A DNA stretch of 64,000 nucleotides from an uncultured Eubacterium sp. (GCA_910586445.1 CAJUHV010000004.1:1-64000), one strand, 5' to 3'. Positions 17,551 to 27,172 are shown, numbered from the stretch's first letter. Notes: generated from the letters alone by a model not told the origin. Numbers and translations are program-made.

Positions 17551-18429
17551 CTACTCTATGTTCTGGATCTGCTCACGCACTTTTTCGATCGACGTCTTTA
17601 ATTCGATTCCAGTGTCAGAGACTGCGAGATCGCTTGATTTCGATAAAATTGTGTTCGCTTCACGGTTCATCTCCTGTGCGATAAAGTCAAGCTTTCTGCC
17701 TATGCTGCCTCCAACAGCCAGCTCTTTTTTCACTGCTTCGATATGGCTGCGCAGACGCACAAGCTCTTCGTCAACACAGATTTTATCTGCAAAAATCGTA
17801 ACCTCCGCTGCAATCCGGCTGTCATCAAGCTGCTTGTCTTCTAACAGCTCCCTGACTTTCGCTTTCAGCTTTTCACGATACTGCGCAATGATCTGCGGGG
17901 ATTGTGTTTCTATAAATACGACGCCCGCAAGCATTTCGTCGAGCTTGGACATCAGGTCATTTTTTAGATTTTCCCCTTCCTTTGTACGGGATTCTACGAA
18001 CTGTACCGCTGCGCCGTGTACGGCTTCTTCCAATATTTCTTTTAGTTCTGTCTCATCGGCATCCTGCTCTTCCATAACAAATACGTCTGGAAACCTAGCC
18101 AGAACGCTGGCGCTGACATCATCATGCAGATGGAATGTCTCTGCCATACGGCGCATATATTTCAAATATTCTCCGGCAAGCGCTTCATTATACTGAAGTG
18201 CGCTGGTCGTCTCCGAGAAATCTTCGTATGTGACGAAAACATCTACTTTTCCTCTATGAATGTATTCTTTTAAGATCGTGCGGATTGCACTCTCAAAATT
18301 GCTCAGCTTTTTTGGTATTTTGATATTAATGTCCAGATATCTATGATTGACAGCTTTCATCTCGACTGCAATTTTCATCTTGTCCCTGACAGCCTCATAT
18401 CTGCCAAAACCTGTCATGCTATTGATCAT
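17551..18429 (-). CDS. YicC-family endoribonuclease-like protein
   Basis: This 292-aa YicC/YloC-family protein starts MINSMTGFGRYE, as nearly all members do. Its C-terminal DUF1732 region reads GRKLDFIAQEMNREANTILSKSSD. E. coli YicC is an RNA endonuclease involved in small-RNA decay; activity here is inferred. GGAGG with 8-nt spacing sets the start at 18429. It is the first gene of the yicC-remA-rpoZ unit, behind a strong promoter. Confidence 0.92.
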   Translation of the reverse strand: MINSMTGFGRYEAVRDKMKIAVEMKAVNHRYLDINIKIPKKLSNFESAIRTILKEYIHRGKVDVFVTYEDFSETTSALQYNEALAGEYLKYMRRMAETFHLHDDVSASVLARFPDVFVMEEQDADETELKEILEEAVHGAAVQFVESRTKEGENLKNDLMSKLDEMLAGVVFIETQSPQIIAQYREKLKAKVRELLEDKQLDDSRIAAEVTIFADKICVDEELVRLRSHIEAVKKELAVGGSIGRKLDFIAQEMNREANTILSKSSDLAVSDTGIELKTSIEKVREQIQNIE

Positions 18430-18498
18430 AATAAAATCCTCCAACCGGTTTTTCCGGTTATCTATCCCCGTACCTATGCATAATGCACAGATATACTT

Positions 18499-18527
18499 AT
18501 TATAGACATTTGGAGGTTATTAGTCAA
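18499..18527 (-). promoter_or_regulatory. Sigma-A promoter of yicC
   Basis: On the minus strand TTGACT (18522-18527), a 17-bp spacer and TATAAT (18499-18504) form a near-consensus promoter about 70 bp before the yicC start. It probably drives yicC-remA-rpoZ. Confidence 0.85.
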
Positions 18528-18573
18528 TTTCTTTCTTTGAAATTTTTTCATATTTTAACACCTGCTGCAGCCT

Positions 18574-20310
18574 TCAGTCACTTACCAGCTCTATTCCAGA
18601 AATATCCGGGTGGATTGCCATCGAATAATTGGTATAATAAACAACAAATCCCGGCGCGGAACCATTTGGTTTTTTCACATTTTTACGCTGCAGATAATCA
18701 ATTTCAATCTTTTCTGCCTCCCTGCCCTGTGAATAGTAGCCTGCCAGCATGGCAGCTTCTTCAAATGTACGGTCGGGCAGTTCTTCTCCATTCGTCTTTA
18801 CAATGACATGGGAGCCTGGAATCTTTTTTGCATGAAACCACCAGTCGCCTCCGTTTGCCAGCTTAAATGTGATTTCTTCATTCTGATAGTTGTTCTTTCC
18901 TATATATATATCAAATCCGTCAGATGAGCGGTAGTGAAACGGCCTGCTTTTTACCTTCTGCTTTTTCTCATGCCCCCTGCGGCGGATATAGCCGTATTCG
19001 GTCAGTTCTTCCTTGATCTGGACTAAATCGTCTTCATTCAGCGCAATGTCAAGCGAAGTTGCAATCGACTCCAGATGCTCGATCTCAGCCTTTGTTTCTA
19101 CGATCAGTTCTGACAGCGCTTCGTTTGTGCGCTTGAGCTTGCTGTATTTTTCAAAATATTTTTTTGCATTTTCTTTTGGCGAAAGCTGTGTATCCAGAGG
19201 AATTTTTATCATTTCATTTGTATAGTAATTTAACGCCTCCAGTGTTTTTGCGCCTTCTTCCAGACTGTATCCATAAGTATTGATCAGCTCGCCATATACT
19301 TTATACTTATCCCGTTTTTCGGTATCCTGGAGCTGTTTTAACTGGAGCTGGTATTTTTTGTGGTTCCGCTCTAATGCGGTAGACACGATCTTTCTTAAAT
19401 CCACAGATTTCTGCCGTATGCGGGTATACGTATCACGCGCAGCATAAAAGTGCTCCAAAACCGCTGAAACAGAATCCTCTTCCTCGCATTCCAGATGACC
19501 ATACTGTGTCAGGCGTACGGAGGAAAATTCCAGCGGCCTGCGGTTTTCCAATACAATATTCGGCGTGAATTTTTCTTCCCGGATATCCTGCATCATCCAT
19601 ATAAAATGATTGCCCAGATGCAGCTTCTCCTCTTCGTTTAGGCTGGCAGCAGGCGCATCGGCATCGATTCCGGCGCGGTAACAGATTTCATTTGCCGTAC
19701 ATGGGCTGATGCCGGTATAAGAGGTATATATCGCTTTTGCGGCAGATACCGGCTTTGCAAGCGCCTTTTCAAGAAATTCCGACAGCTCTGCCATAAGCGG
19801 ATTGTGCTTTCCCTGAGACGGGATAAAATAGTCCCTGCCCGGCAGCACCTCACGAACAGAGCTGACCTGTGCTGGTACATGCTTGATGCTGTCGATAATC
19901 ATTTTGTTTTCATCTGTAAAAATTAAATTACTGTGCTTTCCCATCAGCTCTATGGTCAGTGTTTTCTGTCTGACATCACCCAGATCATCCAGATGCTCAA
20001 TCTCAAAATGTATAATACGCTCCATATCCGGCTGCCAGATTCTGACAATACGTCCATTCGAAATATGCTTGCGCAGCAGCATACAGAAATTTGGCGCTGT
20101 CAATGGACTCGGCTTATTTTTTTCGGTCAGATAAATAAGCGGCAGCGAAGCGCTTGCTGATAAAAACAGGCGCTTCTGCCCGCATGATCCCTTTAAGGTC
20201 AAAAGCAGCGCATCTTTTTCCGGCTGCGCGATTTTAGAAATACGAGCATTTGCAATCGTATGATTCAATTCTGAAACTAAGCTCGCAATTACCACTCCAT
20301 CAAATGCCAT
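18574..20310 (-). CDS. rqcH: Rqc2 homologue RqcH (NFACT protein)
   Basis: This 578-aa ribosome quality-control factor binds stalled 50S-peptidyl-tRNA complexes and directs C-terminal alanine tailing. It has an NFACT-N domain from MAFDGVVIASLVSEL (with QPDMERIIHFEIEHLDD and LMGKHSNLIF), a central helix-hairpin-helix and coiled-coil region, and an NFACT-R domain with RPFHYRSSDGFDIYIGKNN and DWWFHAKKIPGSHVIV. It has often been labelled a fibronectin-binding protein. The start is the second ATG behind AGGAGG (20310); the longer frame upstream has no support. Confidence 0.95.
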   Translation of the reverse strand: MAFDGVVIASLVSELNHTIANARISKIAQPEKDALLLTLKGSCGQKRLFLSASASLPLIYLTEKNKPSPLTAPNFCMLLRKHISNGRIVRIWQPDMERIIHFEIEHLDDLGDVRQKTLTIELMGKHSNLIFTDENKMIIDSIKHVPAQVSSVREVLPGRDYFIPSQGKHNPLMAELSEFLEKALAKPVSAAKAIYTSYTGISPCTANEICYRAGIDADAPAASLNEEEKLHLGNHFIWMMQDIREEKFTPNIVLENRRPLEFSSVRLTQYGHLECEEEDSVSAVLEHFYAARDTYTRIRQKSVDLRKIVSTALERNHKKYQLQLKQLQDTEKRDKYKVYGELINTYGYSLEEGAKTLEALNYYTNEMIKIPLDTQLSPKENAKKYFEKYSKLKRTNEALSELIVETKAEIEHLESIATSLDIALNEDDLVQIKEELTEYGYIRRRGHEKKQKVKSRPFHYRSSDGFDIYIGKNNYQNEEITFKLANGGDWWFHAKKIPGSHVIVKTNGEELPDRTFEEAAMLAGYYSQGREAEKIEIDYLQRKNVKKPNGSAPGFVVYYTNYSMAIHPDISGIELVSD

Positions 20311-20500
20311 CATAACCTCCTGTCTGTAGTTGGTAAAGCAGTATCTTTTTTTCAAAGCTGTCCGGCTCATCAGACAACAGCTGCAGACACCTTCCAACGG
20401 AATTGTAACGTATATGGTCTTTTACTGCAAGTACTTTCCGAAATTTTCTTTTATGGATTGTGCCTGTTCCATATTTTTCCTCTATTTACATTTATCACAT

Positions 20501-20529
20501 GCTTAAAAAGCCGGAATGCGGACATAATA
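20501..20529 (+). promoter_or_regulatory. Sigma-G-like promoter of the SASP gene
   Basis: GCTTA (20501-20505), a 17-bp spacer and CATAATA (20523-20529) resemble the forespore sigma-G promoter pattern (GnATR and CATnnTA). It sits about 57 bp before an SASP gene, the classic sigma-G target. Confidence 0.7.
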
Positions 20530-20586
20530 GCTTTGTAAACAAAAAACGTTTACAAACACCACTCAAGATAAAGGAGGCAATTAACT

Positions 20587-20793
20587 ATGAGTAATCATTC
20601 TAATCAGAACGCAGTACCAGAAGCAAAGGGAGCATTAAACCGTTTCAAATTCGAGGTCGCAGACGAACTCGGCGTGCCGTTAAAGGAAGGCTACAACGGT
20701 GACCTGACTTCCCGCCAGAACGGTTCCGTGGGTGGTTATATGGTGAAAAAGATGATTGAAGCCCAGGAAAAACAGATGGCAGGCGATGAATAA
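20587..20793 (+). CDS. Alpha/beta-type small acid-soluble spore protein
   Basis: This 68-aa protein coats and protects spore DNA. It carries both family signatures: the N-terminal ALNRFKFEVADELGV with the germination-protease site region (K-x-E-V-A), and the C-terminal NGDLTSRQNGSVGGYMVKKMI. AAGGAGG lies close to the ATG. A single-gene unit with its own promoter and terminator, it marks the organism as a spore former. Confidence 0.97.
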   Translation: MSNHSNQNAVPEAKGALNRFKFEVADELGVPLKEGYNGDLTSRQNGSVGGYMVKKMIEAQEKQMAGDE

Positions 20794-20846
20794 TCAGGCG
20801 GCTGTCAGATCAGTGAAAAAGCTGCGCAGCTTGGCTGAGCGGTAGA

Positions 20847-20878
20847 CAATAGAAAGATTCTGCACAGGCTTTCTATTG
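20847..20878. repeat. Hairpin with CAATAGAAAG arms
   Basis: A perfect 10-bp stem (CAATAGAAAG / CTTTCTATTG) with a 12-nt loop, related to the hairpin at 10531-10559. It precedes the true terminator of the SASP gene. Confidence 0.6.
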
Positions 20879-20892
20879 GCAGGAATGAAAAA

Positions 20893-20938
20893 GGACTGAT
20901 GCGCTGAGAGAATTCTCGGTACACCAGTCCCTTTTCTT
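20893..20938 (+). terminator. Terminator of the SASP gene
   Basis: GGACTG pairs with CAGTCC, and an inner GAGA-AT-TCTC stem forms a branched hairpin. CTTTTCTT follows. Confidence 0.75.
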
Positions 20939-20952
20939 ATGTCTCCAATGAA

Positions 20953-21442
20953 TCAGACCACAGCTTCTACAATCTGTTTTTCTCCAATCTGATCTGATTC
21001 ACCCCAGGCTGCGTTTTTTCATTAAAATTATAGCTGATCATATATCCTTTTTTCAGATGATAATAGTCCAGATATTCTGCCGGCTTTATGCCGCACTGTC
21101 TGCTTTTCCATTCCTGCATCTGTACCAGAACCTGCGGCGGAATGTTTTTAACAGGCTCTGTTTCTGAAGAATTTCCCGGACAAGTGCTTCTGAAAAAGAC
21201 TGCTCTGTCAAAAAATCATCGTAGCTTAATTTTTGAAAATCAAGGCTCAGCACTACATAATCACTGCTCAGATAACGCCCCAGTGCCCTTAATATCGTCG
21301 TCTTTCCATACTGGCGCGCCCGGCTGATTGTAAAGTAATCCCTGTTATGAACCATTGTCCTGATCGCTTTTAAACGGCTTTCAATATTTACCATATAATG
21401 CAGGTCTGGTTTACAGTCTCCATTTGTGTTAATTTTTTTCAT
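20953..21442 (-). pseudogene. AAA ATPase-like (PD-(D/E)XK-associated) gene, decayed
   Basis: The first 95 residues or so match the start of the clostridial AAA-ATPase-like family (MKKINTNGDCKPDLHYMV, then the nucleotide-binding ISRARQYGKTTILRALG). The frame then runs into a short unrelated tail and stops at 21086. Further along the same strand the family's C-terminal end appears in pieces in other frames: EYLDYYHLKKGYMISYNFNEK, then IGEKQIVEAVV and a stop at 20953. So the middle several hundred codons are deleted and there is at least one more frameshift. Its ATG overlaps the last codons of the intact ATPase gene upstream. Confidence 0.8.
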
Positions 21443-22649
21443 GCTGCACCCCTTCCAGTAAAAAATCAATCAGATTTTTATGAATGATCCCGTCTCTTTC
21501 GATTGCCATGGAATCCATTGATACGACATATTTGGGATAATTGTCACTGATTGAGTCATATGCGCCGAATTCCCGTTGGATAACGTGTTCATCCGACATA
21601 AGGTATGCAGCCTGTAAGTAAAATTTTTCTCTGTTTTTCTGTGCGATAAAATCTACCTCTCCCCGGTATGTCTTGCCGATATAGACCTGATATCCCCTCG
21701 CAATCAATTCATTGTAGCAGATCGTTTCTACGATATAGTTATATTCATCTTTTACACGGTTCTTTTTCATATGAAAAAATCCCAGATCACAGACATATGC
21801 TTTTTCTTCAAAAGAAAGTATCTTTTTACCGCGGATGTCATACCGGGGTATTTTATCGCAGATACACGCTTCTGTAATATAGCGGATATAATCATAGACG
21901 GTGGGCACTGATACTTTATGGTTTTCTTCTGCAAGTGCGCCTGCTATTTTGCTGCCGGACAAAGTCAATGAGGAATTGGCAATCAGATATTCCAGTACTT
22001 TTTCCAGTACTACCGGAGAGGCTACCTTATTGCGCATGATTATATCTTTTAAAACAACCGAATCGTATATGTTGGACAATACGACAGCCCTGCTTGCCTC
22101 GTCTCCTGCCTTGCAGACAAGCGGGAGTCCTCCCCAGTCCATATATTCAGCCAGAAGCTGGGTTTTTGTAAGCGTGCTTTTTTCCTGTTTTTTAAATTCT
22201 AAAAATTCCGCAAAGCAAAACGGCATAATCCGAAAAGATATTGTCCGGCCGCTTAAATGTGTCGCCAGTTCTCCTGACAGCAGCTTTGAATTAGAACCAG
22301 TTATAAAAATGCTGGCTTCATGCACAGCGCGGAAGGAATTGATTACAAGCTCAAATTTATCTACATTCTGAATTTCATCAAAAAAGAGATAATACCTGCC
22401 GTCATCACATAATTTCGCTTCTACATATTCATAAAACTTATCTGGATTATATAGATCATGGTATTTATAATCCTCAAAATTGATGTAAAGAATCCGGCTC
22501 TCATCCTGCATAGGGTCTTGTCTGATTTCTTCCATAATCTGCCTCATAAGCGTAGATTTTCCACATCTGCGTATGCCTGTCAGCACCTTGACCATTTCCG
22601 AATGATAAAATGGACGGATTCTCTGCAGGTATAATTCACGTTTTACCAT
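21429..22649 (-). CDS. ATP-binding protein, AAA_14/DUF4143 type
   Basis: This protein of 406 aa has an N-terminal AAA_14 ATPase domain with Walker A LTGIRRCGKSTLMRQI and Walker B YYLFFDEIQNV. A sensor-like SIFITGSNSKLLSGE and a winged-helix DUF4143-type region follow, and the end resembles a PD-(D/E)XK nuclease fold (YIGKTYRGEVDFIAQK). Such genes are common, patchily spread and of unknown role. The start at 22649 has AGGAGG at 10-nt spacing. It is followed by a second, decayed ATPase of another family. Confidence 0.88.
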   Translation of the reverse strand: MVKRELYLQRIRPFYHSEMVKVLTGIRRCGKSTLMRQIMEEIRQDPMQDESRILYINFEDYKYHDLYNPDKFYEYVEAKLCDDGRYYLFFDEIQNVDKFELVINSFRAVHEASIFITGSNSKLLSGELATHLSGRTISFRIMPFCFAEFLEFKKQEKSTLTKTQLLAEYMDWGGLPLVCKAGDEASRAVVLSNIYDSVVLKDIIMRNKVASPVVLEKVLEYLIANSSLTLSGSKIAGALAEENHKVSVPTVYDYIRYITEACICDKIPRYDIRGKKILSFEEKAYVCDLGFFHMKKNRVKDEYNYIVETICYNELIARGYQVYIGKTYRGEVDFIAQKNREKFYLQAAYLMSDEHVIQREFGAYDSISDNYPKYVVSMDSMAIERDGIIHKNLIDFLLEGVQHEKN

Positions 22650-22739
22650 ATATGCCAGACCTCCTGTTATGAATGATCTTGTTGGTATTGCACGGTGCTT
22701 TGTTTTAAGAAGTATAACATAAATTTGTTTTTTCTTCAA

Positions 22740-23120
22740 TGGAGTTAAATAGAATTTAAACTATGGTGTATTCTTCTCAATATTTAAATATATTTTATTC
22801 TATTGAACTTTTTGTAATAAATTTAAATGTATTTAATTCTATTATATATTTCAGAAAAGAATTAAATATCTTTTATTCTATTGCATATTTTATAGTAGAT
22901 TTAAATATATTTTATTTAATTGTATATTCAGCAATAGATTTAAATTTATTGTAATTCATGCGATTTAGTATTATGAATGAATTTGATTTATTTTGCCTTA
23001 AATAGATTTTTAAATTCATTATATTCATTCACTAAACAATTTTGAATGAAATACATTTTATTTTATGTAATATAGTATATTCGATTTAAATATATTTAAA
23101 TCTATAATAATTATTAGGCT
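22740..23120. repeat. Very AT-rich spacer with degenerate repeats
   Basis: The words TTTAAATATATTTTATTCTA and TTTATTCTATT recur with drift between about 22750 and 22960, then looser AT-rich sequence continues to about 23120. No reading frame with a ribosome site was found. It is part of a 739-bp gene-free stretch that also holds the hairpin at 23151 and the tandem repeat at 23305. Confidence 0.7.
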
Positions 23121-23150
23121 TCGTATGAAACATATTTAAATCAAAGAAGA

Positions 23151-23252
23151 TGGGGATGCCGCAGCAAAGACTGCATATACAAGATATCGATTTCATTCCA
23201 AATCGGATTCCGCAAGATCTTGTATATACTTTTCTTCGTGCGGCAGCCCCAT
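23151..23252. ncRNA. Long two-part hairpin of unknown function
   Basis: The outer arms TGGGGATGCCGCA (23151-23163) and TGCGGCAGCCCCA (23239-23251) pair with one mismatch. The inner arms ATATACAAGAT (23175-23185) and ATCTTGTATAT pair perfectly. Between them are 11-nt internal strands, and a loop of about 29 nt closes the structure. The whole of about 102 nt could be a structured RNA, a strong terminator-like element 3' of recG, or a small palindromic mobile element. No T-run follows on the minus strand. Confidence 0.5.
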
Positions 23253-23304
23253 AGTTTTATTTTATATGTAATTGTCCTGCATGAAATTATTCTGCATGCC
23301 ATTG

Positions 23305-23364
23305 TTCTGTTTGTAATTTGTCTGTTTGTAATCTTTCTGTTTGTAACCTTTCTGTTTGTAATTG
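23305..23364. repeat. 15-bp tandem repeat
   Basis: Four copies of a unit of about 15 bp (TTTCTGTTTGTAACC and variants) lie just 3' of the recG stop. Confidence 0.7.
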
Positions 23365-23388
23365 TGTACCTTAGTTACCCATACCGGT

Positions 23389-25458
23389 TTATAAATTCAG
23401 ACGTTCCGGCTGTCTGTCAAAATACTGCCTGAGTCGTTCACGAAGCCCTGCATGCGCAGGCAGCTCTAAGCGGTTGTCCAGCGCCAGTATGCGGGCAGCT
23501 TCTTTAGAAGCCTCCTGCAGCAGGACGGCGTCCTGATAGATATCTGCCAGCTGAAATTCCATATCTCCGCTCTGGCGTATGCCGAAAAAGTCTCCCGGCC
23601 CGCGCAGCTTTAAGTCCTCGCTTGCGATTTTAAATCCGTCGTTTGTCTTGTTTAAGACATCCAGACGCCTGCCGGATTCTTTGGAATCTGACGTATTGAT
23701 CATAATGCAGTACGACTGCGCGTCCCCGCGTCCGACACGTCCCCGCAGCTGGTGCAGCTGGGCTAGTCCAAAACGCTGCGCGTCTTCAATCATCATGACG
23801 GTGGCATTCGGCACGTTGACGCCGACCTCTACGACGGTGGTAGATACAAGCACCTGTATTTTGTTTGCCGCAAAATCTTCCATAATCTTATTTTTCATAT
23901 CGGAGCGCATTCTGCCATGCAGAAATGCCACTTCGATCTCCGCGGGCAGTGCCTTTTTTAATGTTTCACTATAATCGATAACATTTTCACCCTCTGCATG
24001 CTCGCTTGCTTCTACCAGCGGACAGATCACATATGCCTGACGGCCTGCCTGGGTCTCCCGCCGGATAAATTCGTAGGCATTCGGACGCCAGCCTGCTCCG
24101 ACCACACAGTTTTTGATCGGCAGGCGTTTTGCAGGCACTTCGTCTATAACAGAAATATCCAGATCTCCGTATAAAATAATGGCAAGCGTACGCGGAATTG
24201 GTGTTGCACTCATAACAAGTATGTGCGGGCTCTGCCCTTTTAAAGAAAAGGTCTCCCGCTGCCTGACGCCGAAACGGTGCTGTTCGTCCGTTACGACGAG
24301 CGCGAGGCTGTCATATACTGCTTTTTCCTGAAACAGCGCATGTGTGCCGATAATCATGGCATCAGAAAAAAGCTGCATTCTTTCATATGCCCTGCGTTTC
24401 TGTTTTGCGGTCATGGAACCTGTAAGCAGTACCAGGTGTGCCTTTATGCCGAACAGCTCGCAGTATCCGCTGAATGTCTCATAGTGCTGCGCTGCAAGCA
24501 CTTCTGTAGGCGCCATAATGGCAGACTGGCAGCCGCTCTTTGAAATCAGATACATCGCAAGAAATGCCACAATCGTCTTGCCGGAGCCGACGTCTCCCTG
24601 TATCAGCCTCTGCATAATATAAGGCCCGTTTAAGTCATTTTTGATTTCTGACAAAACACGCAGCTGTGCGCCTGTCAGCTCATATGGCAGCTTTGCAAGA
24701 AGCGGCTCCAGCAGGTTTTCACTCTGGATCGGATAAAGGTTTTCGATTTTCTGTCCCTTCTCCTTCTGCATCTGCATAGAAAGAATAAACAAGAAAAATT
24801 CATCAAATACCAGCCGCCTGCGCGCTTTCGTCAGACAGTCAAAATCATCTGGAAAATGTATCTGTGAAACAGCATAATTGTATTCTGTCAGCTCCAGACG
24901 CTTCCTGGTCTCTGCTGGCAGAAATTCCTTCAGCAAAAGCTTCTGATTTAAATTCTGATCTAAAACCTGATGCAGCGTCTTTTTATACAGATTGTTTGAA
25001 AGGCCCGCAGTCAGGCCGTAAACCGGCTGCAGGCTGCCTGCCAGCGCTTCATACTGCTGCTGTGTAAAGATCGCCGGCTGCTCCATTGTAAAGCGCCCGT
25101 TTTTATTTAGTACAGAGCCATATAAAATAAATGTCTGCCCTTTTACAAGTGTATTTCTCACATACGGCATGCGGAACCATATAAATTCCATCTGCCTGTC
25201 CGCATGGGTACCCATGCAGATCGTAATCTGCATGGCACGCGTATTTTTGACGACTGCCGGACTTTCTACACGCAGGATCACTGCCTGCTTTGATCCTGCC
25301 GCAGCCTCGCTTATTTCTGCCGGTGCCGGATATTTGGCGTATTCCCTTGGAAAACGAAGGAGTATATCACCTACGGTGTATACTCCTGTCTTCTGAAATA
25401 ACTGTTCTGTCTTAGCTCCCACACCTTTTACGCCTTTGATCGGTGTCGTAATGTCCAT
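23389..25458 (-). CDS. recG: ATP-dependent DNA helicase RecG
   Basis: This branch-migration helicase for stalled forks and recombination intermediates has 689 aa. It has an N-terminal wedge domain (OB fold, about residues 50-150), then the helicase core with Walker A RLIQGDVGSGKTIVAFLA, motif II DEQHRFGVRQRE, MSATPIPRTLA, VSTTVVEVGVNVPNA and QLHQLRGRVGRG. All key motifs are intact. It is the last gene of the asp23-DAK2-recG unit, an order like Bacillus yloU-yloV-recG. Confidence 0.97.
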   Translation of the reverse strand: MDITTPIKGVKGVGAKTEQLFQKTGVYTVGDILLRFPREYAKYPAPAEISEAAAGSKQAVILRVESPAVVKNTRAMQITICMGTHADRQMEFIWFRMPYVRNTLVKGQTFILYGSVLNKNGRFTMEQPAIFTQQQYEALAGSLQPVYGLTAGLSNNLYKKTLHQVLDQNLNQKLLLKEFLPAETRKRLELTEYNYAVSQIHFPDDFDCLTKARRRLVFDEFFLFILSMQMQKEKGQKIENLYPIQSENLLEPLLAKLPYELTGAQLRVLSEIKNDLNGPYIMQRLIQGDVGSGKTIVAFLAMYLISKSGCQSAIMAPTEVLAAQHYETFSGYCELFGIKAHLVLLTGSMTAKQKRRAYERMQLFSDAMIIGTHALFQEKAVYDSLALVVTDEQHRFGVRQRETFSLKGQSPHILVMSATPIPRTLAIILYGDLDISVIDEVPAKRLPIKNCVVGAGWRPNAYEFIRRETQAGRQAYVICPLVEASEHAEGENVIDYSETLKKALPAEIEVAFLHGRMRSDMKNKIMEDFAANKIQVLVSTTVVEVGVNVPNATVMMIEDAQRFGLAQLHQLRGRVGRGDAQSYCIMINTSDSKESGRRLDVLNKTNDGFKIASEDLKLRGPGDFFGIRQSGDMEFQLADIYQDAVLLQEASKEAARILALDNRLELPAHAGLRERLRQYFDRQPERLNL

Positions 25459-25485
25459 GGAATCCTCCAGATTCGTAATCTAAAA

Positions 25486-27159
25486 TTATTCTACAGAGAC
25501 CAGATAATAATAAATCGGCTGTCCGCCATACTGTACTTCTACTTCGAGGTCTTCGTGTTTTTCTAAAATCTGCTGCGCAATGGCCTCTGCCGCCTCTTCG
25601 GACACTTCTTCTCCGTAATATATGCTGACGATTGCAGACTCTCCGTCAATCATGCTTTCTGCCATCTCAAGTGTCACCTGGTCAAGCTCTCTGCCGACCG
25701 AAAGAATCGTCTTATCTCCGATACCCATATAGTCGTCCTGCTTGATTTCTTTATCGTCGATTACCGTATCGCGTACCGCATAAGTCACCTGCCCCGTTTT
25801 TACGTTTTTGATCTCTTCCATCATGCGGGAGGCGTTTTCCTCTGCCGTCTGCTCCGGAATAAAATTAATCAGTGCCGTAATTCCCTGCGGAATTGTCTTT
25901 GTCGGAATCACATGTATTTCCTTGTCTTCACATAATGCCGCAGCCTGATTTGCAGCTAATATAATATTTTTGTTATTCGGCAGCACAAATACATGATCGG
26001 CATTTACCCTGCCTACTGCATTTAAAATATCTTCCGTGCTCGGATTCATCGTCTGGCCGCCCTCGATCATATAGTCTGCGCCCAAGCCCTTAAATACCTC
26101 GCCGAGTCCGCTGCCTGCCGATACGGCAATAAATCCGATCTCCTTACGCGGGCCGTCTGTTTCTGGCTGCGGCGCTTCGTCCCGTGCCTGCTGTGCTGCG
26201 ATTTTCTGCGCATCCTTTATAAGCCGTTCCTGATGCTCCTCACGCATATTGTCTATTTTAATCCTGCTTAAAGATCCATGTGTCAATGCCTCCTGGATTG
26301 CAAGTCCCGGATCATTGGTATGTACATGGGTCTTTACGATTTCATCGTCTGCTACCACTACAATCGAATCACCAATTGATTCCAGAAAAGATTTGTATTT
26401 TCGCTCTTCCTTGTCTGTCAGTGCCTGATTCAGCACAATAATAAATTCCGTACAATAACCAAACTTAATCTCTGCCTCAGTCTCTTTTGAAATCTTCCTT
26501 ACCTCTGATCCTGTTGAGGCTTCAATTTTATAATCAATCTCCCTGCCGAGCAGCGCGTCATATGCTCCCTGCAGTACAACGACCAGTCCCTGCCCGCCGG
26601 AATCCACGACACCTGCCTGCTTTAATACAGGCAGCATGTCCGGCGTTTTTTTCAGTACCAGCTCGGCTTCTTTTATAACCTCATCCAAAAAATAAACTAG
26701 GTCATCCGTTTCTTCTGCAAGCTCTGCAGCCTTATCCGCTGCACCTCTCGCAACAGTCAGGATCGTGCCTTCTTTGGGCTTCATAACCGCTTTATAGGCG
26801 GTCTCTACTGCCTTTTGGATAGCAGCAGATAAAATTGGGACAGTGACCTGTGATTCTTTTCCGATCACCTTCGTAAATCCACGAAACAGCTGTGATAAGA
26901 TGACGCCGGAATTTCCCCTTGCCCCGCGCAGGGAGCCGGATGAAATTGCTTTTGCTATAGACGGCATGTCTGGATTTTCCAATGCGCTGACCTCTTTTGC
27001 AGCTGCCATAATCGTCATTGTCATATTCGTGCCGGTGTCTCCGTCAGGTACCGGAAATACATTCAGCTCGTTGATCCATTCTTTTTTAGATTCCAGATTT
27101 TTTGCGCCGTTTAAAAACATCTTCGCCAAAACCACAGCATTTATCGAATTGATTTCCAC
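25486..27159 (-). CDS. DAK2/DegV-type protein (FakA-like, YloV family)
   Basis: This protein of 557 aa has an N-terminal dihydroxyacetone-kinase-like DAK2 domain (NVFPVPDGDTGTNMTMTI and GSLRGARGNSGVILSQLFRG), a middle domain, and a C-terminal part with AVSAGSGLGEVFKGLGADYMIEGGQ. Relatives (FakA) phosphorylate fatty acids held by a DegV-type FakB partner; that role is inferred here. A GTG start at 27159 fits AAGGAGG at 8-nt spacing and the usual MEINSINAVVLAKMF N-terminus. Confidence 0.92.
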   Translation of the reverse strand: MEINSINAVVLAKMFLNGAKNLESKKEWINELNVFPVPDGDTGTNMTMTIMAAAKEVSALENPDMPSIAKAISSGSLRGARGNSGVILSQLFRGFTKVIGKESQVTVPILSAAIQKAVETAYKAVMKPKEGTILTVARGAADKAAELAEETDDLVYFLDEVIKEAELVLKKTPDMLPVLKQAGVVDSGGQGLVVVLQGAYDALLGREIDYKIEASTGSEVRKISKETEAEIKFGYCTEFIIVLNQALTDKEERKYKSFLESIGDSIVVVADDEIVKTHVHTNDPGLAIQEALTHGSLSRIKIDNMREEHQERLIKDAQKIAAQQARDEAPQPETDGPRKEIGFIAVSAGSGLGEVFKGLGADYMIEGGQTMNPSTEDILNAVGRVNADHVFVLPNNKNIILAANQAAALCEDKEIHVIPTKTIPQGITALINFIPEQTAEENASRMMEEIKNVKTGQVTYAVRDTVIDDKEIKQDDYMGIGDKTILSVGRELDQVTLEMAESMIDGESAIVSIYYGEEVSEEAAEAIAQQILEKHEDLEVEVQYGGQPIYYYLVSVE

Positions 27160-27172
27160 TTTCAAATCCTCC

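Noticed and set aside
17492..18196. Plus-strand frame of 234 codons opposite yicC
   Set aside because: Ser-rich shadow of yicC with no ribosome site or motif.
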